Shown piece after piece: positions 8,672 to 17,321 of a DNA stretch of 64,000 nucleotides. The notes under the pieces are model-generated. The model was given only the letters and a program-made list of their open reading frames with translations. It did not search any database and was not told where the DNA came from. The position numbers and the translations under genes were made by a program. The stretch covers positions 62,001 through 126,000 of the forward strand of contig JAICHQ010000001.1 in assembly GCA_025924815.1 (NCBI GenBank). The letters are read 5' to 3'. This DNA comes from Nocardioides sp. (GTDB taxonomy: Bacteria > Actinomycetota > Actinomycetes > Propionibacteriales > Nocardioidaceae). Within the stretch, counting starts at the first letter, position 1. Every line of letters starts with the position of its first letter.

Positions 8672-9151
8672 TCAGCCCGCGCTCGCGGTCTCCGGAGCCC
8701 CCTCGGGGTCGTCGTTCCGGGTGAAGAAGGAAATCCTGCCGTCGTTCTCGAAGATGGCCAGGTCGACGTCGCCGACGCTCCGGATGCCCTGCTGGCGTGC
8801 GGCCGCCAGCAGGTCTGCCATCGACAGTCGTTGCTGTCGCAGCGCCTCGGAGAGGGCCAGGCCGTCGCGGATGATCACGATCGGCTTGCCGTTGATCAGC
8901 GACCGGGTGCGTGGGAACCGCCACTGCGTCCACGACAGGGCCGTGGTGAACAGCGCGAAGACAGAGATCGTGAGCACGCCCGAGGTCAGCGAGTAGTCCT
9001 GCTGGGTCACCGACTGCTGCACGAGGTCGCCCATCGTGACGTACAGCAGCAGCTCGAAGGTGCTCAGCTCGCCCAGGGTGGATCGCCCGACCGCCCGGGT
9101 CACCCCCCACAGGAACAAGAACATCACCGCAGCCCGGATCACGATCTCCAC
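8672..9151 (-). CDS. DUF421 (YetF-like) membrane protein
   Basis: 159 residues with about three N-terminal transmembrane helices followed by a small cytoplasmic domain (NGKPIVIIRDGLALSEALRQ, then DVDLAIFENDGRISF). This is the diagnostic order of the DUF421/YetF family, whose biochemical role is not established. The GTG start is supported by GAGGAGG 5 nt upstream. The gene lies 46 nt downstream of the membrane-anchored protein at 9198-9743 on the same strand, so they may be cotranscribed. Confidence 0.85.
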   Translation of the reverse strand: MEIVIRAAVMFLFLWGVTRAVGRSTLGELSTFELLLYVTMGDLVQQSVTQQDYSLTSGVLTISVFALFTTALSWTQWRFPRTRSLINGKPIVIIRDGLALSEALRQQRLSMADLLAAARQQGIRSVGDVDLAIFENDGRISFFTRNDDPEGAPETASAG

Positions 9152-9197
9152 GGGGGCCTCCTCGGTCAGCAGGGTCGGTCAGCAGGTCGAACAGGGG

Positions 9198-9743
9198 TCA
9201 GGGCATCAGCCGGGTGCGGAAGTCGACCGAGGTCAGGGGGACCAGTGTCTTGGTGTCGACCAGCGACAAGGTGGCGGCGCTGCCGGCCTGGCTGGCCGGC
9301 TGCACGTAGGTGTCGAAGTCGACGACGAAGGTGTCGCCGGGCGGGGCGGTGAAGGTCAGGTAGAGCATCCGGCCGTCGCGGGTCTCCGCGCTCGGCTCGG
9401 GGTGGAACCCCTGGGTCTCGTAGATGTTGAAGTAGTCGCCGGTGACCGCCAGGGTGACCTCCTTGCCGAGGCCGCCCGGATGGGTCACCGTCGCCTGCCA
9501 CGCGACGTCGAGCCCGGGACGGGCCACCTGGGGGTACCTCAGCGTGAGCCCCCACCCCGCGCGGTCGGCGGCCACGGTGCCGGTGTGGACGCCGAGATAG
9601 CTGGTCAGGCCCGCGGCGACGACCAGGGCGAGGACGGTCAGGGCGCCGCGGCGTACCCACGTGGCAGCGGCGCGCTTGTGGTCGCCGAGAGGCAGTCCCT
9701 CGTCGGTCTGGAAGGTGGACGGCCCCTTCGCGGAATCGGCCAC
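9198..9743 (-). CDS. Membrane-anchored protein of unknown function
   Basis: 181 residues. A short cytosolic N-terminus is followed by one transmembrane helix (GALTVLALVVAAGLTSYLGV), then an extracytoplasmic beta-rich domain with alternating hydrophobic strands (VDFDTYVQPAS near the end). No family is recognised. It is predicted to be a single-pass inner-membrane protein with its C-terminal domain outside. It is upstream of and codirectional with the DUF421 gene, which suggests a membrane pair. The GTG start has only a weak GAG upstream. Confidence 0.7.
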   Translation of the reverse strand: MADSAKGPSTFQTDEGLPLGDHKRAAATWVRRGALTVLALVVAAGLTSYLGVHTGTVAADRAGWGLTLRYPQVARPGLDVAWQATVTHPGGLGKEVTLAVTGDYFNIYETQGFHPEPSAETRDGRMLYLTFTAPPGDTFVVDFDTYVQPASQAGSAATLSLVDTKTLVPLTSVDFRTRLMP

Positions 9744-9880
9744 CTCGATGCCTGCCTTCGTGCTCGTTCCTCGCTGATCGCGTCCCCGCCGTCGTACCCG
9801 GCATACGGGGGCACCATGCCCTCATGGGAGCGCCGGTTCGGGGGTACTGACCGGTTCACGCCGGACCCAGGAGGAACCAC

Positions 9881-10381
9881 ATGTCGACCGACGCCATCGT
9901 CCTGCTCAAGGACGAGCATCAGCAGATCCGCAAGACCTTCCGAGCCTTCGAGAAGGCCGGTGAGCGGGCGCACGCCACCAAGGGCCGCCTCGTCGACAAG
10001 ATGATCGAGCTGCTCACGATCCACACCTACATCGAGAACGAGGTCATGTACCCGCGGGTGCGCGAGCTGCTGCCCGAGGTCGAGGACGACGTCCTGGAGT
10101 CCTACGAGGAGCACCACGTCGCGGACGTCCTGGTCATGGAGCTGTCGACGATGAAGCCGGAGGACGAGCGGTTCACCGCGAAGACCACGGTGCTGATCGA
10201 GAACGTCGAGCACCACATGGAGGAGGAGGAGAAGGAGTGGTTCCCCCAGGTGCGCGCAGGCCTCGGTCGCAACCAGCTCCAGGACCTCGGCCGGCAGCTG
10301 ATCCAGGCCCGCGAGAAGGCGCCTCGGCGTCCCTCGCAGCCCGGCGCCCTGAAGAAGACCGTCAAGGCGGTCCTGGACTGA
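9881..10381 (+). CDS. Hemerythrin-domain protein
   Basis: 166 residues forming an all-helical HHE cation-binding domain. The expected iron ligands are present: DEH (His13), HTYIENE (His48, Glu52), EEHH (His78/79) and VEHHMEEEE (His111/112 plus Glu). Such proteins bind a di-iron centre and handle O2, NO or iron-related stress. AGGAGG precedes the ATG. It is the first gene of a four-gene run: 12 nt separate it from the haem-oxygenase-like enzyme, followed by the CDGSH and methyltransferase genes, all iron or redox themed except the last. Confidence 0.9.
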   Translation: MSTDAIVLLKDEHQQIRKTFRAFEKAGERAHATKGRLVDKMIELLTIHTYIENEVMYPRVRELLPEVEDDVLESYEEHHVADVLVMELSTMKPEDERFTAKTTVLIENVEHHMEEEEKEWFPQVRAGLGRNQLQDLGRQLIQAREKAPRRPSQPGALKKTVKAVLD

Positions 10382-10393
10382 GGTGGAGAGCTG

Positions 10394-11389
10394 ATGCACC
10401 TTCCCGAGCCCTGCGGCCCGGTGAGTGCGCGCGTCGTCGAGATCCTGTCCGCGCAGCGGGCACCGATGAGCGCGGACATCCTCGCCGGCGGCTCCGTGCT
10501 GACCGATCGAGATGCCCAGCTGGCGCTGTGGACGGCGTACGAGATGGTCTACCGCGGCTTCGACGACGTCGATCCGTGCCTGGAGTGGGACGCCGACCTG
10601 ATCGGGCTGCGCCGGCTCATCGAGGACCGCTTCGAGTGCGAGCTGCGTGCGGTGACCGCCGACCGCGTCGCGGAGGCTCTCGCGCGCGGCGGTGAGGTCG
10701 GTGACCTCGTGCTGGGTCTCGTCGCCGACGACGAGGGGCCGCACCTCTCGTCGTACCTGCGCCGTGACGCGACGACCGACCAGATGTGCGACTACCTGCG
10801 CGAGCGCAGCGTGCAGCAGCTCAAGGAGTCCGATCCTCAGGCCTTCCTCCTCCCGCGCCTTCAGGGCAGAGCGAAGGTCGCCCTCGCCGAGCTGCAGTAC
10901 GACGAGTTCGGCGCCGGCGACCCGTCGCGCCTGCACCAGGACCTGTACGCCCGGACGCTCAGGGCGACCGGCCTGGACCCCGCGTACGGCGCCTACATCA
11001 GCGAGGTCTCGGCGCTCTCGCTCGCCTCGGCGAACGTGATGTCGCTGTTCGGGCTCAACCGGCGCCTGGTGGCCGCGGGTGCCGGGCACTTCGCGGCCTT
11101 CGAGGCCTCGAGCTCGGTGCCGTCCCGCCGGGTCGCCGCCGGCCTCGCCCGGCTCGGCCTGGCGCCGGCGGCGGACTACTTCGAGGAGCACGTCGAGGCG
11201 GACGCGGTCCACGAGCAGATCGCCGCTCGGGACATCTGCGGATCGTTGGTGCGCGACGACCCCAGCCTGCTCGGTGAGGTCGTCTTCGGCGTCGCCTGCG
11301 CCCTCCATCTCGACGCCCTGGCCGGCGCCGAGCTGCTGTCCCGCTGGGAGCGCATCGACGCCCGCGCCGCGCGATCGGAGGCGTCGTGA
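10394..11389 (+). CDS. Haem-oxygenase-like di-iron enzyme (iron-containing redox enzyme family)
   Basis: 331 residues. The C-terminal two thirds match the haem-oxygenase-like di-iron oxidase (HDO) superfamily, which includes UndA and the SznF central domain. Visible candidate ligands are in order: Glu167 in AELQYDEFGAG, His181, Glu237 in AAFEASS, then His266, Asp270 and His273 in YFEEHVEADAVH. All positions appear intact, so this should be an active O2-dependent metalloenzyme. Known members do N-oxygenation, desaturation or C-C cleavage; the substrate here is unknown. GGAGAG precedes the ATG. The stop codon overlaps the CDGSH start (GTGA). Confidence 0.85.
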   Translation: MHLPEPCGPVSARVVEILSAQRAPMSADILAGGSVLTDRDAQLALWTAYEMVYRGFDDVDPCLEWDADLIGLRRLIEDRFECELRAVTADRVAEALARGGEVGDLVLGLVADDEGPHLSSYLRRDATTDQMCDYLRERSVQQLKESDPQAFLLPRLQGRAKVALAELQYDEFGAGDPSRLHQDLYARTLRATGLDPAYGAYISEVSALSLASANVMSLFGLNRRLVAAGAGHFAAFEASSSVPSRRVAAGLARLGLAPAADYFEEHVEADAVHEQIAARDICGSLVRDDPSLLGEVVFGVACALHLDALAGAELLSRWERIDARAARSEAS

Positions 11390-11580
11390 GCCGGACCGTG
11401 CAGGTGCAGCCGTGTCCGCGCGGGCCCGTGCTCGTCCGGGGTGCCGAGGTCGTGGTGGACGAGGACGGTGCGCAGCACCCGGTCACGAGACCGGTGGTGG
11501 CGCTGTGCGTGTGCCGGCGCTCGAGCCGGAAACCGTGGTGCGACGGCACCCATAAGGCGATCCGCGACGATCTGAGATGA
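11386..11580 (+). CDS. CDGSH iron-sulfur protein
   Basis: 64 residues ending with a single complete CDGSH motif, CVCRRSSRKPWCDGTH: three Cys and one His that coordinate a [2Fe-2S] cluster. It is a likely electron carrier or redox sensor. The GTG start overlaps the preceding stop by 4 nt and the ATG of the methyltransferase overlaps its own stop by 4 nt (ATGA), so translation of the three genes is coupled. The obvious partner is the di-iron enzyme just upstream, with the CDGSH protein as electron donor (inference). Confidence 0.9.
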   Translation: MSRTVQVQPCPRGPVLVRGAEVVVDEDGAQHPVTRPVVALCVCRRSSRKPWCDGTHKAIRDDLR

Positions 11581-12206
11581 CCGGCTCGACCACGGCCACG
11601 ATGGACTTCGGCGGGCTGAGCATCACCTACGACGAGCGGGTGCTCCGGCCGCGGCCGTGGACCGTGGCGCAGTCGCGCTGGGCGGCCGAGCTGCTGGCCG
11701 AGCTGCCCGACGGTCCGGTCCTGGAGCTCTGCAGCGGCGCCGGGCAGATCGGTCTGGCCGCGGTCGCTCGTGCGGGCCGCGACCTGGTGTGCGTCGACCT
11801 GAATCCCGCCGCGGTCGAGCTCGCCCGGCTCAACGCCGAGGCCGCCGGGCTGCGACGTCGCGTGACCGTCCGCGAGGGCCGGCTCGCCGAGGCCGTGCGC
11901 GAGGGGGAGCACTTCCCGCTCGTCATCGCCGACCCGCCCTGGGTCGAGACCAGCCGGACGGGGAGGTACCCGGAGGACCCGCTCGAGGCCATCGACGGTG
12001 GCCACGACGGCCTGACCGTGGCCTGTGAGTGCCTCGCGGTCATCGAGGCGCACCTGAGCGACGACGGCGCGGCGTTGCTCCAGCTCGGGTCCGTCGACCA
12101 GGTGGCGGCCCTGATGTCCTTGGGGTCGGGATCCTTGAGGGCTCTGGAGGTCCGCCGCTACGACGGCGGGGCCGTGGCCCACCTGGCCCGCTCCGACCGC
12201 GACTGA
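11577..12206 (+). CDS. Class I SAM-dependent methyltransferase (PrmC/HemK-like)
   Basis: 209 residues with SAM motif I (VLELCSGAGQIGLAA), motif II acidic end (VCVDLNPAA) and a DPPW tetrapeptide (IADPPWVETS), as in N-methyltransferases of the HemK/PrmC and small-molecule type. It lacks the N-terminal helical domain of release-factor methyltransferases, so its target may be a small molecule or another protein. It is the last gene of the hemerythrin/HDO/CDGSH operon and is coupled by ATGA overlap to the CDGSH gene. Confidence 0.85.
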   Translation: MTGSTTATMDFGGLSITYDERVLRPRPWTVAQSRWAAELLAELPDGPVLELCSGAGQIGLAAVARAGRDLVCVDLNPAAVELARLNAEAAGLRRRVTVREGRLAEAVREGEHFPLVIADPPWVETSRTGRYPEDPLEAIDGGHDGLTVACECLAVIEAHLSDDGAALLQLGSVDQVAALMSLGSGSLRALEVRRYDGGAVAHLARSDRD

Positions 12207-12308
12207 GCGGGCAGCACCGGCCTGGCGTGGGTTAGGCGTCGCCCGCCCCGGGGTACGGACCGGTGCCCCTCCTCCCGGCGTACGCCGGAGACAGCGAACG
12301 CCGCCACC

Positions 12309-14218
12309 ATGGACAAGCCCGACAGCGCGACCGGATCGAGCCGCGCGGTCGTGGCACCGCTCGCCCTCGGGGCCCTCGGCGTGGTCTTCGGCGACATCGG
12401 GACCAGCCCGCTCTACGCGCTCAGGTCGATCCTGTCCGAGGCCGGCTCGACCGCCCGGGTGGACGTGTACGGCGTGACCTCGCTCGCGGTGTGGGCGCTC
12501 GTCGTCATCGTCGGGACCCTCCACGTCGGCGTGCTGCTCTCGGCCGACAACGACGGCGAGGGCGGCATCCTGGCCCTGGCCTCGCTGCTGCGGCGGGGTA
12601 CCTCTGGGGGACGCCTCGCCGGAGCGGTCGTGGTCACCGCCATGGTCGGGGCCGCGCTGTTCCTGGGCGACAGCATCCTCACCCCGGCGATCTCGGTACT
12701 GGCGGCGTCGGAGGGGCTGGAGGTCGCGGCCCCGTCGTTCGCCCACGTGGTGCTCCCCCTGGCCCTGCTCATCCTGGTCGGGGTGTTCGTCCTCCAGCAG
12801 GTGGGCAGCGGGAAGATCGGGGTCGCCTACGGGCCGGTCATGCTCGTGTGGTTCCTGGTCCTGGGCGTCGGCGGCGCGGCCTCGGTGGTCCAGGAGCCCG
12901 GTGTGCTCGAGGCGCTGTCGCCGACGTGGGCCGTCCGGTTCCTCGTCGACGACCCGCTCACCGGCTTCCTCACCCTGGGAGCAGTCGTCCTGGTGGTGAC
13001 CGGGGCCGAGGCCCTCTACACCGACCTGGGGCACTTCGGCCGCCGGCCGATCGCCCTGGCCTGGTGGGCCCTGGTCTCCCGTGCCTCGTGCTCGCCTACC
13101 TCGGCGAGGCGTCCGCTGTCACCCGCGACCCGTCCGCGGCCGGCGACCCGTTCTATGCCGTGGTGCCCTCGTGGGCGACCGTGCCGGTCCTGGTGCTGGG
13201 GACCTGCGCCACCGTGATCGCCTCCGAGGCGGTGATCGCCGGCGCGTTCACCGTGCTCCACCAGGCCGCCGGGCTGGGCCTGTTCCCCGATCTCGACACC
13301 CGGCACACCTCCTCGCACCATCCCGGGCAGATCTACCAGCCGGCGGCCAACTGGACCCTCGCCGTCGCCGTTCTCGCCATGGTGCTGCTGTTCCGGAGCT
13401 CCGAGCGCCTCGCCGCCGCGTACGGCGTGACCGTCAGCGCCACCGTCGTCCTGACCGCGTGTCTCTACCTGGCCTGGGCGATCCGCGCCCGGCCCCGGCC
13501 GCCGGCGCGGCTCGTGGTGGGCTCGCTGACCGGGTTCGCCGCGGCCGTGCTGTTCGCCGGCACCCTGCCCAAGGTGGCGTCCGGCGGCTGGGTGCCCGCC
13601 GTCCTCGGCCTCGTCGTCTTCCTCCTGATGCACACCTGGTGGTCGGGTCGCCGCCGGCTCGAGTCGCAGCTGCGGCGCCAGGAGGAGGACGCCGAGGACC
13701 TGGCCGCGACCATCGACTCGCAGCGGTCGCGGCTGCACGCGGTCGGGGGCGACCTGGTGTTCCTCACCCACGACGCCGACGTCGCCCCGCTCGCCCTGCG
13801 GGCCATGGTCGAACCAGCCGGCCTGCTGCCCGGCCGGGCGATCCTGCTGAGCTGGGAGGTGCAGGACACCCCGTCCGCGCCCGGTGACCGGGCCAGCGTC
13901 CGGGTGCGCACCTTCGGCGAGGAGGTCTGCGAGGTGGTGGGCGTCAGCGTCGTCCTCGGCTACCGCCAGCGGCTCGACGTACACCACATCCTGGCGGAGG
14001 CCGTACGGTCCGAGCCCGACCTGCTCGGGGACCTCGACCCGCGCAGCGCCCTGTACGTCGTGTCCGAGCCGATCCCCACCCTGTCCCGCAGGAGCCCGCT
14101 GGCGAGGTGGCGCCGCCGGCTGTTCCTCGCCATGGACCGGCTCGCCCGGGACCGGGCCGACCGGCTGTCGCTGCCGCGCGGGCGCACCGTCGTGATCGGG
14201 CGCGAGGTCGAGCTGTGA
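12309..14218 (+). pseudogene. kup: KUP-type potassium uptake transporter, broken by a -1 frameshift
   Basis: The first 254 or so codons from ATG 12309 encode the N-terminal half of a KUP transporter (VVFGDIGTSPLYALR, NDGEGGILAL, GDSILTPAISVL, TGAEALYTDLGHFGRRPI). After codons for WWALV the frame ends in junk, while the next frame continues exactly where homology should (CLVLAYLGEAS ... FLTHDADVAPLAL ... VVIGREVEL, stop at 14218). The junction is GTCTCCCG near 13073-13080; adding one T (GTCTTCCCG, Val-Phe-Pro) restores a continuous protein of about 636 residues. It is either a genuine disrupted gene or a one-base sequencing error. Both halves are otherwise well conserved, which favours an error or a very recent mutation. 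Confidence 0.8.
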
Positions 14219-14260
14219 GCCGCCGAACCATCGACTCGGAAAAAAACGCCCGAAAGGGTG

Positions 14261-14289
14261 TTGACCTCCCTCCGAACGGGTACAGGATC
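14261..14289 (+). promoter_or_regulatory. Sigma-70-like promoter with no sense gene downstream
   Basis: TTGACC, a 16-17-nt spacer, then CAGGATC. This is the best -35/-10 pair I see by eye. It follows kup, but the next plus-strand DNA is antisense to the CoA-transferase gene. It may drive an antisense RNA, or be chance. Confidence 0.3.
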
Positions 14290-14375
14290 CCGGAGCCGGG
14301 AGGGAACCCCCCGTGACCGGTGCCGCCGCCAAGTCTCCCCCGAGCGTGATGGCGACCCTGTCCTCCCTCCCGGCA

Positions 14376-15539
14376 TCACTCCTTCCCGGAGGACCCCAGC
14401 CACTCCCGGATCTCCGCGCCGTGCTCGTCGAGCCGCGGTGGGGGCAGGCGGTAGTCGACCGGGGTCCCGGAGAAGCGGATCGGGTTGCGCACCGTCGGCA
14501 CCATCGCCTCACCCGTCCCCACGTCGACCACCGGCTCGAGTCCGATCTCGCCGGCGAAGCCCACCCCGCCCGCCACGTCGTTGATCGGCCCGCACGGCAC
14601 CCCGGCGGCGACGATCTCGCGGAACCACTCCGTCGTCGTGCGGGTGCGCAGCCGCGCGACGAGCAGCGGCCGGAGCTGGTCGCGGTTGACGGTGCGGTCC
14701 TCGTTGCGTGCGAAGCGCGGGTCGTCCGCGAGCTCGGGCACGCCGAGCACCTCGCAGAGCCGGCGGAACTGCGCGTTGTTGCCGGAGGTGATCACCAGCT
14801 CGCCGTCCGCACAAGGCAGCGGTTCGTAGGGGTAGAGGCTCGGGTGGTTGTTGCCCATCCGGTGCGGGACGACCCCGCCCGCGACGTACGCGCTGGTCTG
14901 GTTGACCATCCCGGACAGCGCGGAGGAGAGCAGGTCGACCTCGACGTGCTGGCCCTGCCCGGAGTCACTGCGCGCCCGGAGGGCCGCCAGGATGCCGATC
15001 GCGGCGTGCATGCCGGCGATCACGTCGAACAGCGCGAACCCGGAGCGCAGCGGCTCGCCCTCGGGCGTGCCGGTGAGACTCATCAGGCCGGACATCGCCT
15101 GCACGATCAGGTCGTAGCCGGGCAGTGCCCGGCCCCGCTCCGTCGTCCCGAAGCCGCTGATCGAGGCGTAGACGACGCCCGGGTTGGTGGCGGCGACGGC
15201 GTCGTACCCGAGACCGAAGCGGTCGAGCCCGCCAGGCCGGAAGTTCTCGATCAGGACGTCGGCCCGCCCGGCCAGCTCGCGGGCGAGCGCCCGGTCGGTG
15301 CCGTCGGCGAGGTCGAGGACGACGGAGCGCTTGTTCCGGTTGACACCGAGGAAGTACGTCGACACGCCGTCGCGCACGGGCGGCGCCCAAGCCCGCGTGT
15401 CGTCGCCGGCCGGCGCTTCGACCTTGATCACCTCGGCGCCGAGGTCGGCCAGCAGCATGGTCGCGTACGGCCCGGCCAGCACCCGCGAGAAGTCGGCCAC
15501 CAGCAACCCCGCCAACGGACCGGTCGGACGATCATCCAT
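14376..15539 (-). CDS. CaiB/BaiF family CoA-transferase
   Basis: 387 residues. It opens with GPLAGLLVADFSRVLAGPYATMLLADLGAEVIKVE-type sequence, the family signature, and has the aspartate nucleophile region PGYDLIVQAMSGLM and the GNNHPSLYPYEP block. It transfers CoA between carboxylic acids through an enzyme-bound glutamyl/aspartyl-CoA route; the acids are not identifiable. ATG 15539 is preferred over the track GTG at 15557 because GGGAGA lies about 8 nt upstream. It is 28 nt downstream of a small hypothetical gene on the same strand. Confidence 0.9.
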   Translation of the reverse strand: MDDRPTGPLAGLLVADFSRVLAGPYATMLLADLGAEVIKVEAPAGDDTRAWAPPVRDGVSTYFLGVNRNKRSVVLDLADGTDRALARELAGRADVLIENFRPGGLDRFGLGYDAVAATNPGVVYASISGFGTTERGRALPGYDLIVQAMSGLMSLTGTPEGEPLRSGFALFDVIAGMHAAIGILAALRARSDSGQGQHVEVDLLSSALSGMVNQTSAYVAGGVVPHRMGNNHPSLYPYEPLPCADGELVITSGNNAQFRRLCEVLGVPELADDPRFARNEDRTVNRDQLRPLLVARLRTRTTTEWFREIVAAGVPCGPINDVAGGVGFAGEIGLEPVVDVGTGEAMVPTVRNPIRFSGTPVDYRLPPPRLDEHGAEIREWLGSSGKE

Positions 15540-15567
15540 GCGCGCAGTCTCCCGCACGCCGGCTCCG

Positions 15568-15966
15568 CTACGGCTCGTCGGGCGCGCTCAGGGCGTCGGG
15601 GTCCTGCCGCGGCGGCAGATGGGCCAGCGCCACCTGCGTGAGCGCCGTCCGCGCCTTGACCGCGACCGCGCGCCGGAGCTTGCCACCCGCGTCGCCGAGG
15701 ACCGACTCGACGGTCTCGGTCACGTCCCGGTCGGAGTACGCCGCGCGCGTGCCCGGCGCGACGTCCACGTCGGGCAGCGCCACCAGCACCGGGAGGATCT
15801 GTTCGCCGAGCTGGTCGAGGATCTGGAACCGCTGGTAGCGGTCCAGGTCGTCCCAGGCCGTGTCGGCGTCGACCTTTCCGCGGCGTACGCCCTTGCGCCG
15901 GCTCGCCACCACCGTCTTGGCCGCTCCGGTGAGCGCCGCGGTCAGCTCGTACTCGGTGAATCGCAA
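15568..15966 (-). CDS. Conserved-looking hypothetical protein
   Basis: 132 residues, mixed helical and acidic, starting MRFTEYELTAALTGAAKTVVA. It contains a basic patch (SRRKGVRRGK) and a central stretch DDLDRYQRFQILDQLGEQILPVLVALPD. I do not recognise the family and see no signal peptide, membrane helix or metal-site motif. It uses a TTG start with GGCAGG upstream. It lies just upstream of, and codirectional with, the CoA-transferase, but the 28-nt gap does not prove cotranscription. Confidence 0.6.
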   Translation of the reverse strand: MRFTEYELTAALTGAAKTVVASRRKGVRRGKVDADTAWDDLDRYQRFQILDQLGEQILPVLVALPDVDVAPGTRAAYSDRDVTETVESVLGDAGGKLRRAVAVKARTALTQVALAHLPPRQDPDALSAPDEP

Positions 15967-16042
15967 GGGCCTGCCGTCCTCCGTCGTCGCGAAGCGCCCT
16001 CACCCTACGCACCGTGGTGGTCCGACGCCCTTCGGAGCGGGC

Positions 16043-17143
16043 TCAGGCACACGATCCGAGATGGCCGGACCGCAGGCCTTCGGACAGGGCGAGCCAGGCT
16101 GCGCCGTAGTACGACGGCCGGACCTGCTCGGTCCGGGCGGCCCCGGCCTCGAGGTCCCCGGCCGCCGAGTCGTCGCCGGCCGCACGGGCGGCGGCGGCCG
16201 AGGCGAGCAGCGCGAGGGCCGAGCCCGACGAGTCGATCGGCGACCCGTCCAGGCCCAGGGCCGATGCCGAGGACACGTCGTCCTGCTGGAGCACCGACCA
16301 CCAGGCGGCGGCCAGGCTCCGCGAACGGTCGTCGCAGGCGTAGGCGAACCAGAGCGGCACGCGTTGCGCGTCGGGGCCGTACTGCGGCGTGCCGTTGCCG
16401 CCGCCCTGACCGGTGGGCGTGAGCCGGCCGCCGTCCAGGTGCGCCCAGTCCGGCGGCAGCTGCCGGGCACCCTCGGTCGCCCGGTCGGTGAGGTCCACGA
16501 CGGCCTTCGCCATGTCGCTCCAGGCCGGTTCGCCGGTGAGCCGGGTGAGGTCGTCGAAGATCGACGGCATCCAGTACGACGGGTCGACCACCGCGGGCGC
16601 GGTGGTCGCCCACGGCCCGGCCACGAGGACCCGGTGGCCCGAGGACGAGACCGTCTCGTGCTCCAGCACGGCGGCCGCCAGCCGCTTCCCGTCCGCATGC
16701 AGGGACTCCTCGTCGGAGCCCGCATAGCGCAGTAGGGCGTACGCCGCGAGCGTGTCGGCGTCGGCCGCGGGCTGCTGGTCGAGCACGTGGCCGTCGGCGT
16801 CGGCGTGGAAGGCCAGCAGGCCGTCGGAGTCCTGGAGGTGGGCGCGGGTCCACGACCAGATCGTGCGGACCAGGTCGTCACGCCCGGCCAGCTCGGCGAT
16901 GAGCATGCCGTAGGCCTGGCCCTCGCTGACGACGTCGCCCCCCTGGTCGTGCCGGATCACGGCGCCGTCGTCCGCGACGTAGGTGGACAGGAACGCGTCG
17001 GCGGCGCTCAGGTCGGGAGCACCGGGCGAGGACGTCGTGTCCGACGACGATGCCGGCTGGCCGGCGCCCGACGTACCGGCGCCAGCGCAGGACGGGAGCA
17101 GCAGCGCCAGCACCAGGAGCCCGGACAGGCGTGAGGCGCCCAC
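16043..17143 (-). CDS. Glycoside hydrolase family 8 lipoprotein
   Basis: 366 residues. It begins with a lipoprotein signal peptide (LLVLALLLPSC lipobox) and a Ser/Thr/Ala-rich linker, then an (alpha/alpha)6-barrel-type domain. The GH8 general acid region GGDVVSEGQAYGMLIAE is present, with a second acidic motif (PAADADTLAAYALL). Members cleave cellulose, chitosan or xylan; BcsZ enzymes assist cellulose export, but no cellulose synthase is in the window. It is predicted to be anchored outside the membrane. The GTG start is supported by GGAAGGG upstream. It diverges from the acyltransferase gene. Confidence 0.8.
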   Translation of the reverse strand: MGASRLSGLLVLALLLPSCAGAGTSGAGQPASSSDTTSSPGAPDLSAADAFLSTYVADDGAVIRHDQGGDVVSEGQAYGMLIAELAGRDDLVRTIWSWTRAHLQDSDGLLAFHADADGHVLDQQPAADADTLAAYALLRYAGSDEESLHADGKRLAAAVLEHETVSSSGHRVLVAGPWATTAPAVVDPSYWMPSIFDDLTRLTGEPAWSDMAKAVVDLTDRATEGARQLPPDWAHLDGGRLTPTGQGGGNGTPQYGPDAQRVPLWFAYACDDRSRSLAAAWWSVLQQDDVSSASALGLDGSPIDSSGSALALLASAAAARAAGDDSAAGDLEAGAARTEQVRPSYYGAAWLALSEGLRSGHLGSCA

Positions 17144-17309
17144 AGAGGATCCCTTCCACGATGGTCGGCGACGTCCACCCCCGTCACCGGTCGGTACCCC
17201 GATGTGCGGGATGTACGCGCGAGGTCCGCAGGTGCGATGGAACCGCGGGTGGAAGCTCCCGGAGCCGACAGTCGTCCGGTCGAGCCTGGGTTCTCGGCGC
17301 GAGGCGGGC

Positions 17310-17315
17310 TAGCGT
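17310..17315 (+). promoter_or_regulatory. -10 box TAGCGT, leaderless start for the acyltransferase
   Basis: TAGCGT ends 6 nt before the GTG at 17322 and there is no Shine-Dalgarno sequence, so the mRNA probably starts at the start codon. Confidence 0.4.
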
Positions 17316-17321
17316 CGACCC

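Noticed and set aside
14313-15641. 442-residue plus-strand ORF with GTG start and possible promoter upstream
   Set aside because: It runs antisense through the CaiB/BaiF gene, whose motifs are clear. Its amino-acid composition is shadow-like; only the promoter-like element was kept as a finding.
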